64,000 nucleotides of DNA from JAKRSE01 sp943369295 (GCA_943369295.1 CALRMU020000001.1:806001-870000), one strand, 5' to 3'; shown: positions 18,401 to 26,100, numbered from the stretch's first letter. Numbers and translations: made by a program. Notes: generated from the sequence alone by a model not told the origin.

Positions 18401-18721
18401 GAATTGAGGCTGGGTGAAATCACCTCGGTTGATGGCGTAAGTAGACCCAAGCTCTGGCACCAGGAGACGAGAGTTAACGCTGCTGTTTCGGGATTTTCCC
18501 CAAGCAGTTGAAGAACTGACCTTGTTTGAGTAGTAAAGGCTGATGCTCAGGTTCAGTCCATAACCGAACAGCTCAATTTCTGGATCAACGGTGAGAGAGC
18601 CGTCCGACAATTCAGGTGTGGCGCGGTATTGATGCTGCTGCTCACTAGGGTAGTCGCAGCCTGAATGCCCTGCCAAGGACAAAGCAGGGCTGAGCACTTC
18701 GCTTCTTGAAATAGTTCTCAT
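15494..18721 (-). CDS. Rhs/YD-repeat core protein without its C-terminal tip
   Basis: This is a 1075-aa protein made mostly of YD-type repeats (TTYTYDxxGR, GxxTTFVYDxxGN), more than 30 of them, which in this family fold into a beta-cocoon enclosing the toxin. There is no signal peptide or PAAR domain at the N-terminus, so the secretion route is unclear. AAGAGGAG lies just before the ATG. The protein stops at FVWDGSDYIQERNS, before the usual DPLGS and DP-G segments, which are supplied by the next frame (tip C). Only four cysteines occur, in contrast to the tips. It follows the Gly/Cys-rich gene by 8 bp and is the centre of a five-gene overlapping operon. Confidence 0.95.
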   Translation of the reverse strand: MRTISRSEVLSPALSLAGHSGCDYPSEQQHQYRATPELSDGSLTVDPEIELFGYGLNLSISLYYSNKVSSSTAWGKSRNSSVNSRLLVPELGSTYAINRGDFTQPQFTLVGSSGGVTTFTAVAASGSLTTLTRNDASGVYTEHFSDGTKINYKEQVSASGICPILTVETSSGFRHTYNYGTGGEAGLLTSIDVGPSQRVTFAYAAFGGVTLVNSVTDFASSPRKWTLQYDSTQRLTTFQTPLGCITKYTYDGDLITAIEDPRGFVTSYVYTSGAVTGMQLGSATWTYAYDAPNSRTMVTQPSGAVTTYNYVSSGLNLNSIQMPSGVVSTYTYDSFRLMTSQQIPAGTVTSVTYNSLHQVTASDDALGFRTTYQYDTSGNLTTIINADGAISTFAYNGSRQRTRATNPLGKVTTWTYNASGFLQAVIDPRGLRTTYSYNSAGRIASIMHSDGGVSTYTYDSLQRLQAATDPLGNRTTYTYWENDAVKTVQNPLGQVTSYILDGCLLQAVVNPLNQRTTYTYNRWEKVETVTDPLGRVTTFVYDNEGYQTAAIDPMGFRTTTVYNAAKQKIADIDAEGHRTTYAYDSSGRLVSVMDARGFVSTTVYNARGEVVFSINALGQVSEFFYDAVGRQVAMETPLGFRTTTVYNIGGQVVNSINALGQTTTFVYDDAGNQTRVINPLGWSVTSIYFSNSNRLNAVQNQINNRTTYTYDLNGRQTRRLGPRGEVVTWVYDNAGQNTVIINELGGRTTSSFDAAGRVITYIDANNWVKTYGYDAAGQLISIAYGDGTRVTYGYDANGRRTTMQDSTGTTTYAYSGDGQVEGVTYPGGFVLTYAYDATGNRTLLVDPDGGRATFAYDALGRNSTLLNAAGVLTTFEYDADGRLTTLSYGERRLMSYDANGRLITEIQQNAGNTPILTIVDTYDAGGRKTRQTVDGVVTTFTYNNADELLSQQRPGSKAVTYTVDANANLRSIFAEGAQPVTLNVNFQSFLVTMQDGPTRVTFTYDNNGNMTVENRGGLRTTYTYDRENRVSVKNDMGTRTTMTYNGDGQRIVRQTSTGRTTFVWDGSDYIQERNS

Positions 18722-18729
18722 TGCTCCTC

Positions 18730-18987
18730 TTATTTGTCAACAATCAAGATACAGTTTGGATTCGGCCCGACTCCGCCGCCAGTGTTTGGAATTCCACCCG
18801 CAAAGCCACTCATCGCTGGCTGATTCTGGTTTGGCAGGAATCCGACGCTGCCATCGCACCCTCCACCCCCTCCAGATCCTCCACAGCTGCCTCCACCACA
18901 GCCACTTCCTGCCCCACTGGGTCCCCCTGCAGAGGGGGGCGCACCCATGGCTGGCGTTGTATAGGGCAGACAGATCGGTGCACTCAT
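18730..18987 (-). CDS. Small Gly/Cys-rich protein between the NifU-like and Rhs genes
   Basis: This is an 85-aa protein with about one third glycine and five cysteines. A central GSGCGGGSCGGSGGGGGCDG block and a C-terminal PNPNCILIVDK tail are flanked by Pro-rich parts. The ATG overlaps the NifU-like stop (ATGA), and its own stop is 8 bp before the Rhs start. No family was recognised. It could be a flexible secreted or structural partner, a metal/Fe-S-related peptide, or a modified peptide; composition alone cannot choose. Tight coupling on both sides argues that it is a real gene of the Rhs operon. Confidence 0.65.
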   Translation of the reverse strand: MSAPICLPYTTPAMGAPPSAGGPSGAGSGCGGGSCGGSGGGGGCDGSVGFLPNQNQPAMSGFAGGIPNTGGGVGPNPNCILIVDK

Positions 18988-19376
18988 GATGTTTCCTCTG
19001 GAAGTTTGTTGTTCAAAGCGGCGGCAAGAGCATCCACTGCTCGGTTAGCGCAGGCTTCCTTTCCTTCAGGAAGTCCGCCTAGGACGATGAGCAGATCTCT
19101 GGGTTCGATGAGTTTCGCCTGGCCAATTGTTCGGCCAATAATTAGCTCTGTTACTTGGCTGGACGCGGCAATCATAGAAGGGCACCCGTTACATTCAAAA
19201 GATGCATCCCTAATGGAGCCGTCTTCTATAATCATCCAGATATAACAATAAGGCCCCTCACCTTTAGTGCCACTTACACCAAAGTGAGTTGCGCCTGCAA
19301 GCACCCCCATGTTTCTTGGGGATTGAACGTGCTTTTGAGCTTGTGGCGACAAGACCATCTTCGACCTTGCGCGCAT
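18984..19376 (-). CDS. NifU/IscU-like iron-sulfur scaffold protein heading the Rhs operon
   Basis: This 130-aa protein has the NifU_N pattern. The three scaffold cysteines appear as GPYCY, ECNGCPSMIAASSQVTELI and EACANRAVDALAAAL, with the family's TELIxGRT helix between. The family normally assembles [2Fe-2S] clusters on these cysteines in the cytoplasm. GAGGGAG lies 4 nt before the ATG. It is not near other isc, suf or nif genes. It is the first gene of an overlapping operon with a Cys-rich small protein, Rhs core, tip and immunity candidate, so a dedicated role in that system is likely but undefined. Confidence 0.8.
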   Translation of the reverse strand: MRARSKMVLSPQAQKHVQSPRNMGVLAGATHFGVSGTKGEGPYCYIWMIIEDGSIRDASFECNGCPSMIAASSQVTELIIGRTIGQAKLIEPRDLLIVLGGLPEGKEACANRAVDALAAALNNKLPEETS

Positions 19377-19505
19377 CTTACTCCCTCAATTGCTTTACAA
19401 GTCAATACCTCTCAAAAGAGCAGCCAGCTTTTTTAAAGTGTTATTCACACTCAGCCCCTCTCGGGTAAGTTATGACCCTTCAGATTTGTTGGAGCAAGAT
19501 CACTT
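19377..19505. promoter_or_regulatory. Divergent promoter region between the Rhs operon and the glycosyltransferase
   Basis: A 129-bp intergenic segment between oppositely transcribed starts (19376 minus and 19506 plus). It should contain promoters for both. GGAG is 11 nt before the 19506 ATG. No clear operator palindrome was seen. Confidence 0.5.
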
Positions 19506-22322
19506 ATGTTTTCGAAGCCTGCGCTCGCCATGATCGTCCACGATGACTCCATATTTCTGGGAGCCGCTTTGAAATCCTTTGAAGGGGTGGCTGATCGGTT
19601 CGTTTTTGTCAGCGCGACTCCTTGGAATGGTGAAGTTGGTGATTGGCAGACTGCCGCTGATTTAGCTAAATCTGCTGGTGCAGAGGTGGTGACCGGATCC
19701 TGGGGCACTGAAGAAGAGCACCGCGCCGCGGCATTCAGCCATCTTAAGTCGCTTGGCTTCAGCCACGCCCTCATCCCGGATTCTGATGAGGTCATTGATA
19801 AAGATCTGCTCGCGGCCCTAATCAAGATCGCTGAGAACGACTTGGCAGACCGTGTCTATGTTGAGTGGGACACCTACTGGAAGGATTCCGGCCATGTTGT
19901 GAGGCCAAGAGAGCGCTTCACCCCCTGCATTCTTGTAAATCTAGAAAGAGCTTGGAACACCGCCCTGAGGGGATTTGAAGGCGGCAGGGCCCTCTTGCTG
20001 AACGACAGATACGGCTTAATTCATCACCTCTCCTATGCGGGGTCAGATGAGCGGATCCAAAGAAAGATATCGACTTGGAGCCATAAGAACGAGGTCGTTG
20101 AAGGGTGGTACGAGAGAGTCTGGAAGGGGTGGGATTCAAACAGGCTTATGCAGGCGGTGCACCCGACTCATCCTGAAGCCTATGGATTCATTGAGGCGAT
20201 TGAGACGCCTCAGGCGTTGATTGATGCCGGGGTCCAGCCATTCATCCGGCCCAAGCTTGAACTCCCGAGCCGCTGGCCAACTATCTCCGTCATCATTCCG
20301 CTGCACGGCGGTGAGGAAGATATCGAGAGATGTCTAGAAGCCTTATGCGCCTACCCAAGCCTGCTCCATGAAGTGATCGTTGTAGACAATGCCTCGCCCG
20401 ACAAGTCAGCCGAGATTGCTGACGATCTTTGCAAAAGGCTTCCCAATGGCCGAGTGATTCGGCTGGAGGAGAACAAGGGCTTTGCCGCCGGATGCAATGC
20501 GGGATTTGCCACCTCTGGTGGAGAAGTGGTCATCTACCTGAACAGCGATGCCGTGATGCCACGGTCTGGCCTGATTCGAATGATTGAGTCCCTAACGGCA
20601 TCTGGCTCAATCGCAGCCTCTGGCCCTCTTTCAAACTCAGTCGGGCACCTTCAGCTCACCGGAACAACCTATACAAGCTTCGACACTTTGGACTGCTTCG
20701 CCGATGAATTTGCACAGAGACAGGCTTCCGACACCGAAGTCGATATGCTGGTGGGGTTCTGTCTGGTCGTCAGGCGGCAGGCGATTGATGAAGTTGGCGG
20801 CTTTGACGAAGGCTTCGGGCTCGGCACTTTTGAAGACAATGACCTGTGCTACCGATTGAGGCGCGCGGGATGGAGGCTGATCATTTCTCAAAGGAGCTTT
20901 GTTCACCACGAGGGCAGCATGACAATCCGCAGAGTCATCCCGGAGCCTGGGAGCCTGCTGGCGCAGAACCAAGCTCGGTACTTGGCAAAGTGGAGAGAAG
21001 ACATTGAGCTGGGCTACGCCAGCACCCTTTCAGGCCTCTCCCAGAGCAGAATCTTATTCGATGCCTCAAGAGACCCTAAGGCTTTCTGGGACGAGGTCAG
21101 GTCCTTAAAGGATCAGGCGCAGATAACCCTGTGCATGATCGTGAGAGATGAAGAGAGGGTTCTGGATTCATGCCTGGCCAGTGCTTCGCCATTCTTCAGC
21201 CAAATCATTGTTGTGGACACAGGCAGTCAGGACTCTACAAAGGAGATCTTGGTGAAACGAGGAGTTGAGCTGAGGGAAATTGCTTGGCCAGATTCATTCG
21301 CTGAGGCGAGAAACGAATCCCTTAGGGGAGCCAAGGGCAAGTGGATCTTCTGGATGGACGCTGACGACACCCTGCCTCCTATGAGCGGCATGGCTCTGCT
21401 GAAAGCGGCTACAAAAGCAGATTCATCCATTTCCGGATTCGTGATTCCGGTTAGGTTTACCGATGAAGGGCCCCAGTCCGGAGTGCAGGTGGATCACGTG
21501 AAGCTCTTCAAAAATCTTCCTGGCCTAGAGTTCGAAGGGAGGATTCATGAACAGATTCTCCCAAGCCTGCGAGGGCACTCCCCGTCAGGTTCCATCGCCC
21601 GCCTGGATGCCCACGTGCTTCATTCTGGTTATGACACTTCGCCTGAGGGTCAGTCAAAGAAGCGAGTTCGAGATGAGAAACTGCTGAAGATGGACCTTGA
21701 TGAGCGGCCAAATCACCCCTTCGTTCTCTTCAATCTTGGGATGACGGCTCACTACTCTGATGATCACGATGAGGCTATTGATTGGCTGGATAAGTGCTTA
21801 AAGGCTTCTCGGCAAGGGGAGTCCCATGTTCGGAAAGCCTATGCACTGAAGGGAATCTCGCTTCGGCGTCTCGGCAAAGTTGATGAGGCCATTGAAGCCT
21901 TTGAGCAGGGTCTCAGTCTAGTCGGAGATGACCCGGAACTTCACTTCCAGCTGGGTCACCTTTATGCTGAGCGGGGACAAAATGAGCTGGCTAAGGAGCG
22001 ATACTTGGCTTGCTTAGAAACGGATGCCTCCGGTGCCTTCACGTCGTTTGACCGGGGGATCCAAGGATTCAAGACCATGCACAACTTGGCCGCTGTCCAT
22101 GTCGGCCTCAGAGACTACGAAGGGGCTAGAAAGTGGTTTCTCACCGCGCTCAACCATGCTCCGGAGTTCCTTCCTTCCGCCTTCGCATTGTTTGACTCGG
22201 CAGTAGACGTAGGTGACAGGCAGACAGCTGAGGCAATGCTGGCGCACGTCGGAAGGTTTGGACCTGAACGTGAAAGTCTTCACTTAATGGAAACCAAGTT
22301 TCGGCGGGTCTTCACAGCATAG
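19506..22322 (+). CDS. Three-module family 2 glycosyltransferase with C-terminal TPR repeats
   Basis: This is a 938-aa cytoplasmic protein. Module 1 (about 1-245) is a divergent GT2-like fold with an IPDSDEV acidic motif. Module 2 (about 259-500) is a rhamnosyltransferase-like GT-A domain (SVIIPLHGGEEDIERCLEAL, VDNASPDKS, NSDAVMP, then EDNDLCYRLRRAGW). Module 3 (about 539-720) is of the type seen in SunS-like proteins (LCMIVRDEERVLDSCLAS, VDTGSQDST, WMDADDT). TPR repeats follow from about 735. Transcribed divergently from the NifU/Rhs operon. It may glycosylate a surface polymer or a protein; a link to the Gly/Cys-rich product is a hypothesis only. Confidence 0.85.
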   Translation: MFSKPALAMIVHDDSIFLGAALKSFEGVADRFVFVSATPWNGEVGDWQTAADLAKSAGAEVVTGSWGTEEEHRAAAFSHLKSLGFSHALIPDSDEVIDKDLLAALIKIAENDLADRVYVEWDTYWKDSGHVVRPRERFTPCILVNLERAWNTALRGFEGGRALLLNDRYGLIHHLSYAGSDERIQRKISTWSHKNEVVEGWYERVWKGWDSNRLMQAVHPTHPEAYGFIEAIETPQALIDAGVQPFIRPKLELPSRWPTISVIIPLHGGEEDIERCLEALCAYPSLLHEVIVVDNASPDKSAEIADDLCKRLPNGRVIRLEENKGFAAGCNAGFATSGGEVVIYLNSDAVMPRSGLIRMIESLTASGSIAASGPLSNSVGHLQLTGTTYTSFDTLDCFADEFAQRQASDTEVDMLVGFCLVVRRQAIDEVGGFDEGFGLGTFEDNDLCYRLRRAGWRLIISQRSFVHHEGSMTIRRVIPEPGSLLAQNQARYLAKWREDIELGYASTLSGLSQSRILFDASRDPKAFWDEVRSLKDQAQITLCMIVRDEERVLDSCLASASPFFSQIIVVDTGSQDSTKEILVKRGVELREIAWPDSFAEARNESLRGAKGKWIFWMDADDTLPPMSGMALLKAATKADSSISGFVIPVRFTDEGPQSGVQVDHVKLFKNLPGLEFEGRIHEQILPSLRGHSPSGSIARLDAHVLHSGYDTSPEGQSKKRVRDEKLLKMDLDERPNHPFVLFNLGMTAHYSDDHDEAIDWLDKCLKASRQGESHVRKAYALKGISLRRLGKVDEAIEAFEQGLSLVGDDPELHFQLGHLYAERGQNELAKERYLACLETDASGAFTSFDRGIQGFKTMHNLAAVHVGLRDYEGARKWFLTALNHAPEFLPSAFALFDSAVDVGDRQTAEAMLAHVGRFGPERESLHLMETKFRRVFTA

Positions 22323-22381
22323 GAACTTCCAATGAAGACCTGCGCCTTTCAAAGACTGAATAACCGCCTGATAAAGACAAA

Positions 22382-22530
22382 CCGCTTTACTCGGGACCCC
22401 CTCCCGGTCCGCAAGCACCAGCCTGCCGGACGCCTGACAGGACGGCCTCATGGCGCACGGACAACACCTCACGGCCCTGCTGTCCCGCTTCGCTCTCTAC
22501 GGCTGGCAGGCCGCGCTTTCTGGACTGGTG
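22382..22530. repeat. 149-bp island repeat, copy 1
   Basis: Closely matches 26230-26379, sharing CACCAGCCTGCCGGACGCCT and TACGGCTGGCAGGCCGCGCT among other blocks. Neither copy has a credible protein. Copy 1 lies immediately before the recombinase remnant at 22563, copy 2 near the right attachment site, so it may be an old end or cassette boundary. Confidence 0.75.
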
Positions 22531-22562
22531 CCCTCCTCTCGCTCCGCTGAGTTTCCTGCAAT

Positions 22563-22683
22563 GGTGGAAGCCTTGAGACAGCTCAAAAGCTGGCCAACCA
22601 AGCTGACGGCAGAACCACCCACCTCCATGACTGCAGAGCCACGAGAATGGAGCTGGAGAAAGATAGTCAGGATCCGCTACTGA
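22563..22683 (+). pseudogene. C-terminal remnant of a tyrosine recombinase like the one at 9938
   Basis: About 120 bp align base by base with 10807-10927 (e.g. GAGCTGGCCAACCACGCTGA at the intact copy). The frame is shifted and the catalytic Tyr codon region has changed (CTATGAC to CCATGAC). It shows that the same recombinase type was once present a second time, 12 kb away, flanking the Rhs cargo. Confidence 0.75.
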
Positions 22684-22804
22684 ATGGACTCCACCTTTCG
22701 ACATTTGGTGTGTCCAGGATATGCTGGATCACCAAAGCTAGCTAGTAGACTTCAAAGTGATGCAATCTATCATCTGTGGGCATGCTCAAGACAAAGGTGG
22801 CGGG

Positions 22805-23098
22805 ATGAAAATCATCGGGCATGAGGTCGTCATCAAGGACCCTAAGGTTGTTTCAACATTAATGAGCGTGCTGGGCCTTGATGATGGAACCTTCTCGCGG
22901 GGGCCATCACCTCTTGAAGCCATCAAAGAGATTGATCAGAACATCTCTGCCATTCTCCAAGCTCCTTCATGGATGCGCCCCGCGAACGAACAAGCTGTGA
23001 TCGAAGCTCTGGTCTCAATTCGCGGAAGTGCTGTCAGCGTTCTGAATGAAGAAGACGATGATGCTGAGTTCGCTTTTAACCTTGAGCCTTCTGCTTGA
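22805..23098 (+). CDS. Hypothetical 97-aa island protein
   Basis: A small acidic soluble protein; the ATG at 22805 is preceded by GGTGGCGGG, while the frame is open from 22757. It begins MKIIGHEVVIKDPKVVSTLMSVLG and ends in an acidic NEEDDDAEFAF tail. No family was recognised. It lies convergent to immunity D and downstream of the recombinase remnant. Confidence 0.5.
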   Translation: MKIIGHEVVIKDPKVVSTLMSVLGLDDGTFSRGPSPLEAIKEIDQNISAILQAPSWMRPANEQAVIEALVSIRGSAVSVLNEEDDDAEFAFNLEPSA

Positions 23099-23211
23099 TA
23101 TCGGCTGTTAGAGGGGCTCGCGAGGTTAGAGCTGGAAGCCGGATGAAGTTCTCATTCTGAATCAATCCTTTTGCAGGGGACCAGGTAGGTTCTCAGTTCG
23201 CCTGGGGCAAC

Positions 23212-24069
23212 CTAGAAGGCATCGGCAATAAACCGCACATTCGGAATGCTTCCAAGAAACTGCCCCGCATCAGAGAAAAGCCAAAACCGATTATCAGCCG
23301 TAACAAGGCCAAATTTACCGTCGAACTTCGTCAGGCACCTAATGCCTGAACCTAAGTTCAAGTTGATAGTCCTAAAGGTCTGATGATCACTTCCAACAAC
23401 AAATAGGCGAAGCCCTTGTCCATCTATCTCCTTAATCAGAAAACTCTGATCACTTACACTAAAAGCACCAACAGAATAGTAGGGATCAAATACTCTATCC
23501 CACGAAAAAGTTAATCCCGCCTGGCTCGACGGTATAGATATCCCTAGGCGGATTGCTGTCGAAAAAGCATCTTGTCCAGTCTTGAGAAACTTTTGTCGAA
23601 GACTGCTTTTTTCAACCTTTGCAGCATCGACTATTCTCGGATCAGACCAGCCAGATTTTAGCCAGATGAATTCCGCCCAGCTACGAGATTCATAATTGTA
23701 AGCTAACATTGCAGGGCGGTGCTTCTGAAAAGACAAGCCGTAGAAAAACCACTCGGGGACAGCAGGAAGATGAAGAGGCTCCCCTTGACGATTCACGAGG
23801 AGTAACTTCACAGGATCTGAAATTTTATCCGAGCTGCAAAGCAGCAAAGCCGCACCTTGTGATGGGTAATAGCGAAATCCCAGAACATCATCCAGTGAAT
23901 CAAGAAATGAAGTATTCAGCTTGGTCTGGGATTTTGCTGTCAGGTCAGGCAAACTTCGCTCAACGATCGAAAGATTCTTCGGGTGGCTTTCTTCCAGCAG
24001 CCAAACGGACCCTTCTCCGCTAATTTCTTGACTGGCGACGGCCAAAACTAACTGTAGCGAGATGAACAC
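23212..24069 (-). CDS. Candidate immunity protein D (secreted, beta-rich) for Rhs tip D
   Basis: About 285 aa. The frame is open from 24096, but a GTG at 24069 begins MFISLQLVLAVASQ, a convincing signal peptide, preceded by a GGGGGAAAGG stretch. It overlaps the 3' end of tip D by 22 bp. The mature protein has repeated short beta-type segments (RYYPSQGAALLLCSS, FDGKFGLVTADNRFWLFSD) that could form a propeller, though no family is identified. An exported immunity protein would imply an envelope-acting toxin. Confidence 0.6.
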   Translation of the reverse strand: MFISLQLVLAVASQEISGEGSVWLLEESHPKNLSIVERSLPDLTAKSQTKLNTSFLDSLDDVLGFRYYPSQGAALLLCSSDKISDPVKLLLVNRQGEPLHLPAVPEWFFYGLSFQKHRPAMLAYNYESRSWAEFIWLKSGWSDPRIVDAAKVEKSSLRQKFLKTGQDAFSTAIRLGISIPSSQAGLTFSWDRVFDPYYSVGAFSVSDQSFLIKEIDGQGLRLFVVGSDHQTFRTINLNLGSGIRCLTKFDGKFGLVTADNRFWLFSDAGQFLGSIPNVRFIADAF

Positions 24070-24992
24070 CCTTTCCCCCAGGCCCCCTCTATACATTTAC
24101 CCACGTTTGGAGAGGGGCTGCCAGAGCTTTTGCAGTGTTTGTTCCACTGCTTCATTAAGCAACTGACTTGGCCATAGTATGCGCAGCACTCATTATAAGG
24201 CGGCTTGCCCTTCACTGGCAGCATACTGCTGCATTCCAGCATGTGCAGTTTCTCATGATGCATCAAACAACTGAGAGCACATCTGCCCACGGCCGTATAC
24301 ATGTAATCGCGGACGGATGCAGAACAACACTTCACCCCGCAACCATGCGATCTACCATTGCAGTCAACACAGCAGTGTGTTGCAGCATCCCAAGGATCAT
24401 TTGGATTGTATCCTCCTCCGCCTGCTTGAGAGCACATTCCCATGCAACTTCCTGCTACTTTCCGTATGACATCTGCTAGGGCGACACAGTCACGACTGCC
24501 AATCAACCCGTCGCAGTTGGCTTGCTGGGCACTTGGACAATCAGTCCAGCCACTTCGACAATGCGATGCTCTGTCTTTGAACCAAGCTCCGTTGTCGTCG
24601 CAGCAAGAAGTTGTCTGTTTTCCAGAGGGATCATACACCTGAGAGGGTGCTGCCCCCGCATAAACGTAACCTGCCTCATCCGGCCAAAGCGGATCTTTGG
24701 TCAGCCATCTGCCGAGATTGTTGAGCAGATAGCGAGCCCTGACATACATGCTCGATGCAGAGTCTTTGATGTAGCCAAGAGTTCCCACGTAGCCGAGGCC
24801 AGATGGGTTGGTTCCAGTTTCAGACTGGACATTGCCATAAGGGTCGTACTCAGCCTCATAGACGGTGTTTCCAGAAGTGTCTCTGACCATCACCACAGAG
24901 CCAAGAGGATCTGAGACGAAGTTGTGAACAACGCCATCTTTGTTCTGGCGAAGGATTCTTCCATTAACTGTAGTGAAGGTGGTGACACTCAC
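24048..24992 (-). CDS. Orphan Rhs tip D: conserved Rhs segment plus very Cys-rich HExxH domain
   Basis: This is a 314-aa protein from GTG 24992, overlapping the stop of a small in-frame core remnant by four bases, with AGGAGAGG upstream. The first ~124 residues match tips A-C and end in DPSG. The unique ~190-residue C-terminus has 23 cysteines and the motif MHHEKLHMLEC, which fits the HExxH zinc-binding motif of metallopeptidases. A secreted, disulfide-stabilised metalloprotease-like toxin is plausible. The exported protein encoded next would be its immunity partner. Activity is not established. Confidence 0.85.
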   Translation of the reverse strand: MSVTTFTTVNGRILRQNKDGVVHNFVSDPLGSVVMVRDTSGNTVYEAEYDPYGNVQSETGTNPSGLGYVGTLGYIKDSASSMYVRARYLLNNLGRWLTKDPLWPDEAGYVYAGAAPSQVYDPSGKQTTSCCDDNGAWFKDRASHCRSGWTDCPSAQQANCDGLIGSRDCVALADVIRKVAGSCMGMCSQAGGGGYNPNDPWDAATHCCVDCNGRSHGCGVKCCSASVRDYMYTAVGRCALSCLMHHEKLHMLECSSMLPVKGKPPYNECCAYYGQVSCLMKQWNKHCKSSGSPSPNVGKCIEGAWGKGCSSRYS

Positions 24993-25219
24993 GAATTCCT
25001 CTCCTGGATGTAGTCAGATCCGTTCCTAACAAACGTGGCAAAAGCAGAACCAAGCTGCCTTGTCACTCTTTGTCCATCTCCATTGTAAGACATGATTGTA
25101 AAACTCCCCATATCATTTTTCAAAGAAGGTTTGTTTTTTCTGTCGTAGGTGAAAGTCAGCATTGTCGGAACATCCAAAAATGTGACAAGGAAGCTTTGAT
25201 AGTTGACTGACATGGTCAC
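24989..25219 (-). pseudogene. Mini Rhs core remnant, still open and joined to tip D
   Basis: A 76-codon frame beginning MTMSVNYQSFLVTFLD and ending GSDYIQERNS, i.e. the last ~115 residues of a core with an internal deletion (NGNMTVENRGGLRTTYTYD is missing). It remains in frame up to the GTGA junction and so could still feed ribosomes into tip D. Upstream core sequence is gone. Confidence 0.75.
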
Positions 25220-25287
25220 TGGCTGGGCTGGTGCCCTCCTATTGCTCCGTGGGCTTAAGTGCTTCTAGGCGCTGATGACTTTGCCGC

Positions 25288-25947
25288 TTATTTGTAAGCT
25301 GCCGGGCAGAGAATGCTCGAGCCATCTCTGCCAGTCAGCTGTTCGGGAAGACGGCAGGCCAGGAGGTGGCTTTCATTGAGATTGATCGAAGCATCGCTGC
25401 TCTGCTGAAGCGAGGAAACATATCGCCGCTTCCCTGGAGCAATCGGCGGAAAAACGGCCACGATCCGTTTTGTCCTTGCCCCCTCCCCGTCCACAACGGA
25501 GCGAACTTCCCTTAGAGCCGGAGCCAGGTCCGTGTCAGCACTCAGAACATAGGCCACATCAAACAAATCTCGGTGAGCCGCAGCCACCACTTGAACCGCG
25601 ATGTTGACATCGGTCTCTTTCTCTTCATGCCGAGACCAGCGGGCCCCACAGCTCCTACAGGAGGCTGGCTTGCGCTTGAAGGTGCCAAGCACCACATCAA
25701 CCCCAGTAGCCTCAAGAGCTGCCACATAGTCTTTGTGCCGCTGAACCACATCCGGATGAGAGGCCTGAAGGTGATTGGCGTAGGCGGAAAAATAGGTGGC
25801 CTTGACCAAAGTCTCGGACTGCCTGTTGATGATGCGAACGCCCAGGCCCCAAAGAGACAGCCACTTCAGGCGGTTATCCCTGAAATCATCAATGGCGTGG
25901 TAGAGGTTGAACCCGTCTACAAACAGGGCCGCTCGCATGGGGGTCAT
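25288..25947 (-). CDS. NYN/LabA-type PIN-fold ribonuclease
   Basis: About 219 aa. The NYN domain signature is clear: AALFVDGFNLYHA near the N-terminus (first catalytic Asp), a C-x2-C pair in SCRSCGARW, then EKETDVNIAVQVVAAAH and YVLSADTDLAPALRE with the remaining acidic residues. Such proteins are usually metal-dependent endoribonucleases, several in defence or toxin contexts. The second ATG (25938) has AGGA at good spacing and may be the true start. A terminator-like hairpin sits just upstream in its leader. It is on the same strand as the tip D pair, 68 bp upstream of the mini-core. Confidence 0.85.
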   Translation of the reverse strand: MTPMRAALFVDGFNLYHAIDDFRDNRLKWLSLWGLGVRIINRQSETLVKATYFSAYANHLQASHPDVVQRHKDYVAALEATGVDVVLGTFKRKPASCRSCGARWSRHEEKETDVNIAVQVVAAAHRDLFDVAYVLSADTDLAPALREVRSVVDGEGARTKRIVAVFPPIAPGKRRYVSSLQQSSDASINLNESHLLACRLPEQLTGRDGSSILCPAAYK

Positions 25948-25950
25948 CCT

Positions 25951-25985
25951 AAAAAGAAAAGCCCACGGGCCGGAACCCGTGGGGC
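25951..25985 (-). terminator. Terminator/attenuator hairpin directly upstream of the NYN gene
   Basis: CCCACGGG pairs with CCCGTGGG (25962-25969 with 25976-25983), followed on the minus strand by TTTTCTTTTT. It ends only a few bases before the NYN start, so it either ends upstream transcription or acts as an attenuator in the leader. Confidence 0.6.
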
Positions 25986-26100
25986 CCTACGGAGACCGCA
26001 GGGGATTACTTTTCATATTATGGCATTCCGCGTCAAATAAGTCACGATCTTTCTTTTGAACCCTGGAAATGAGGCATCCAACCTATGGGATGCTGCCTTA

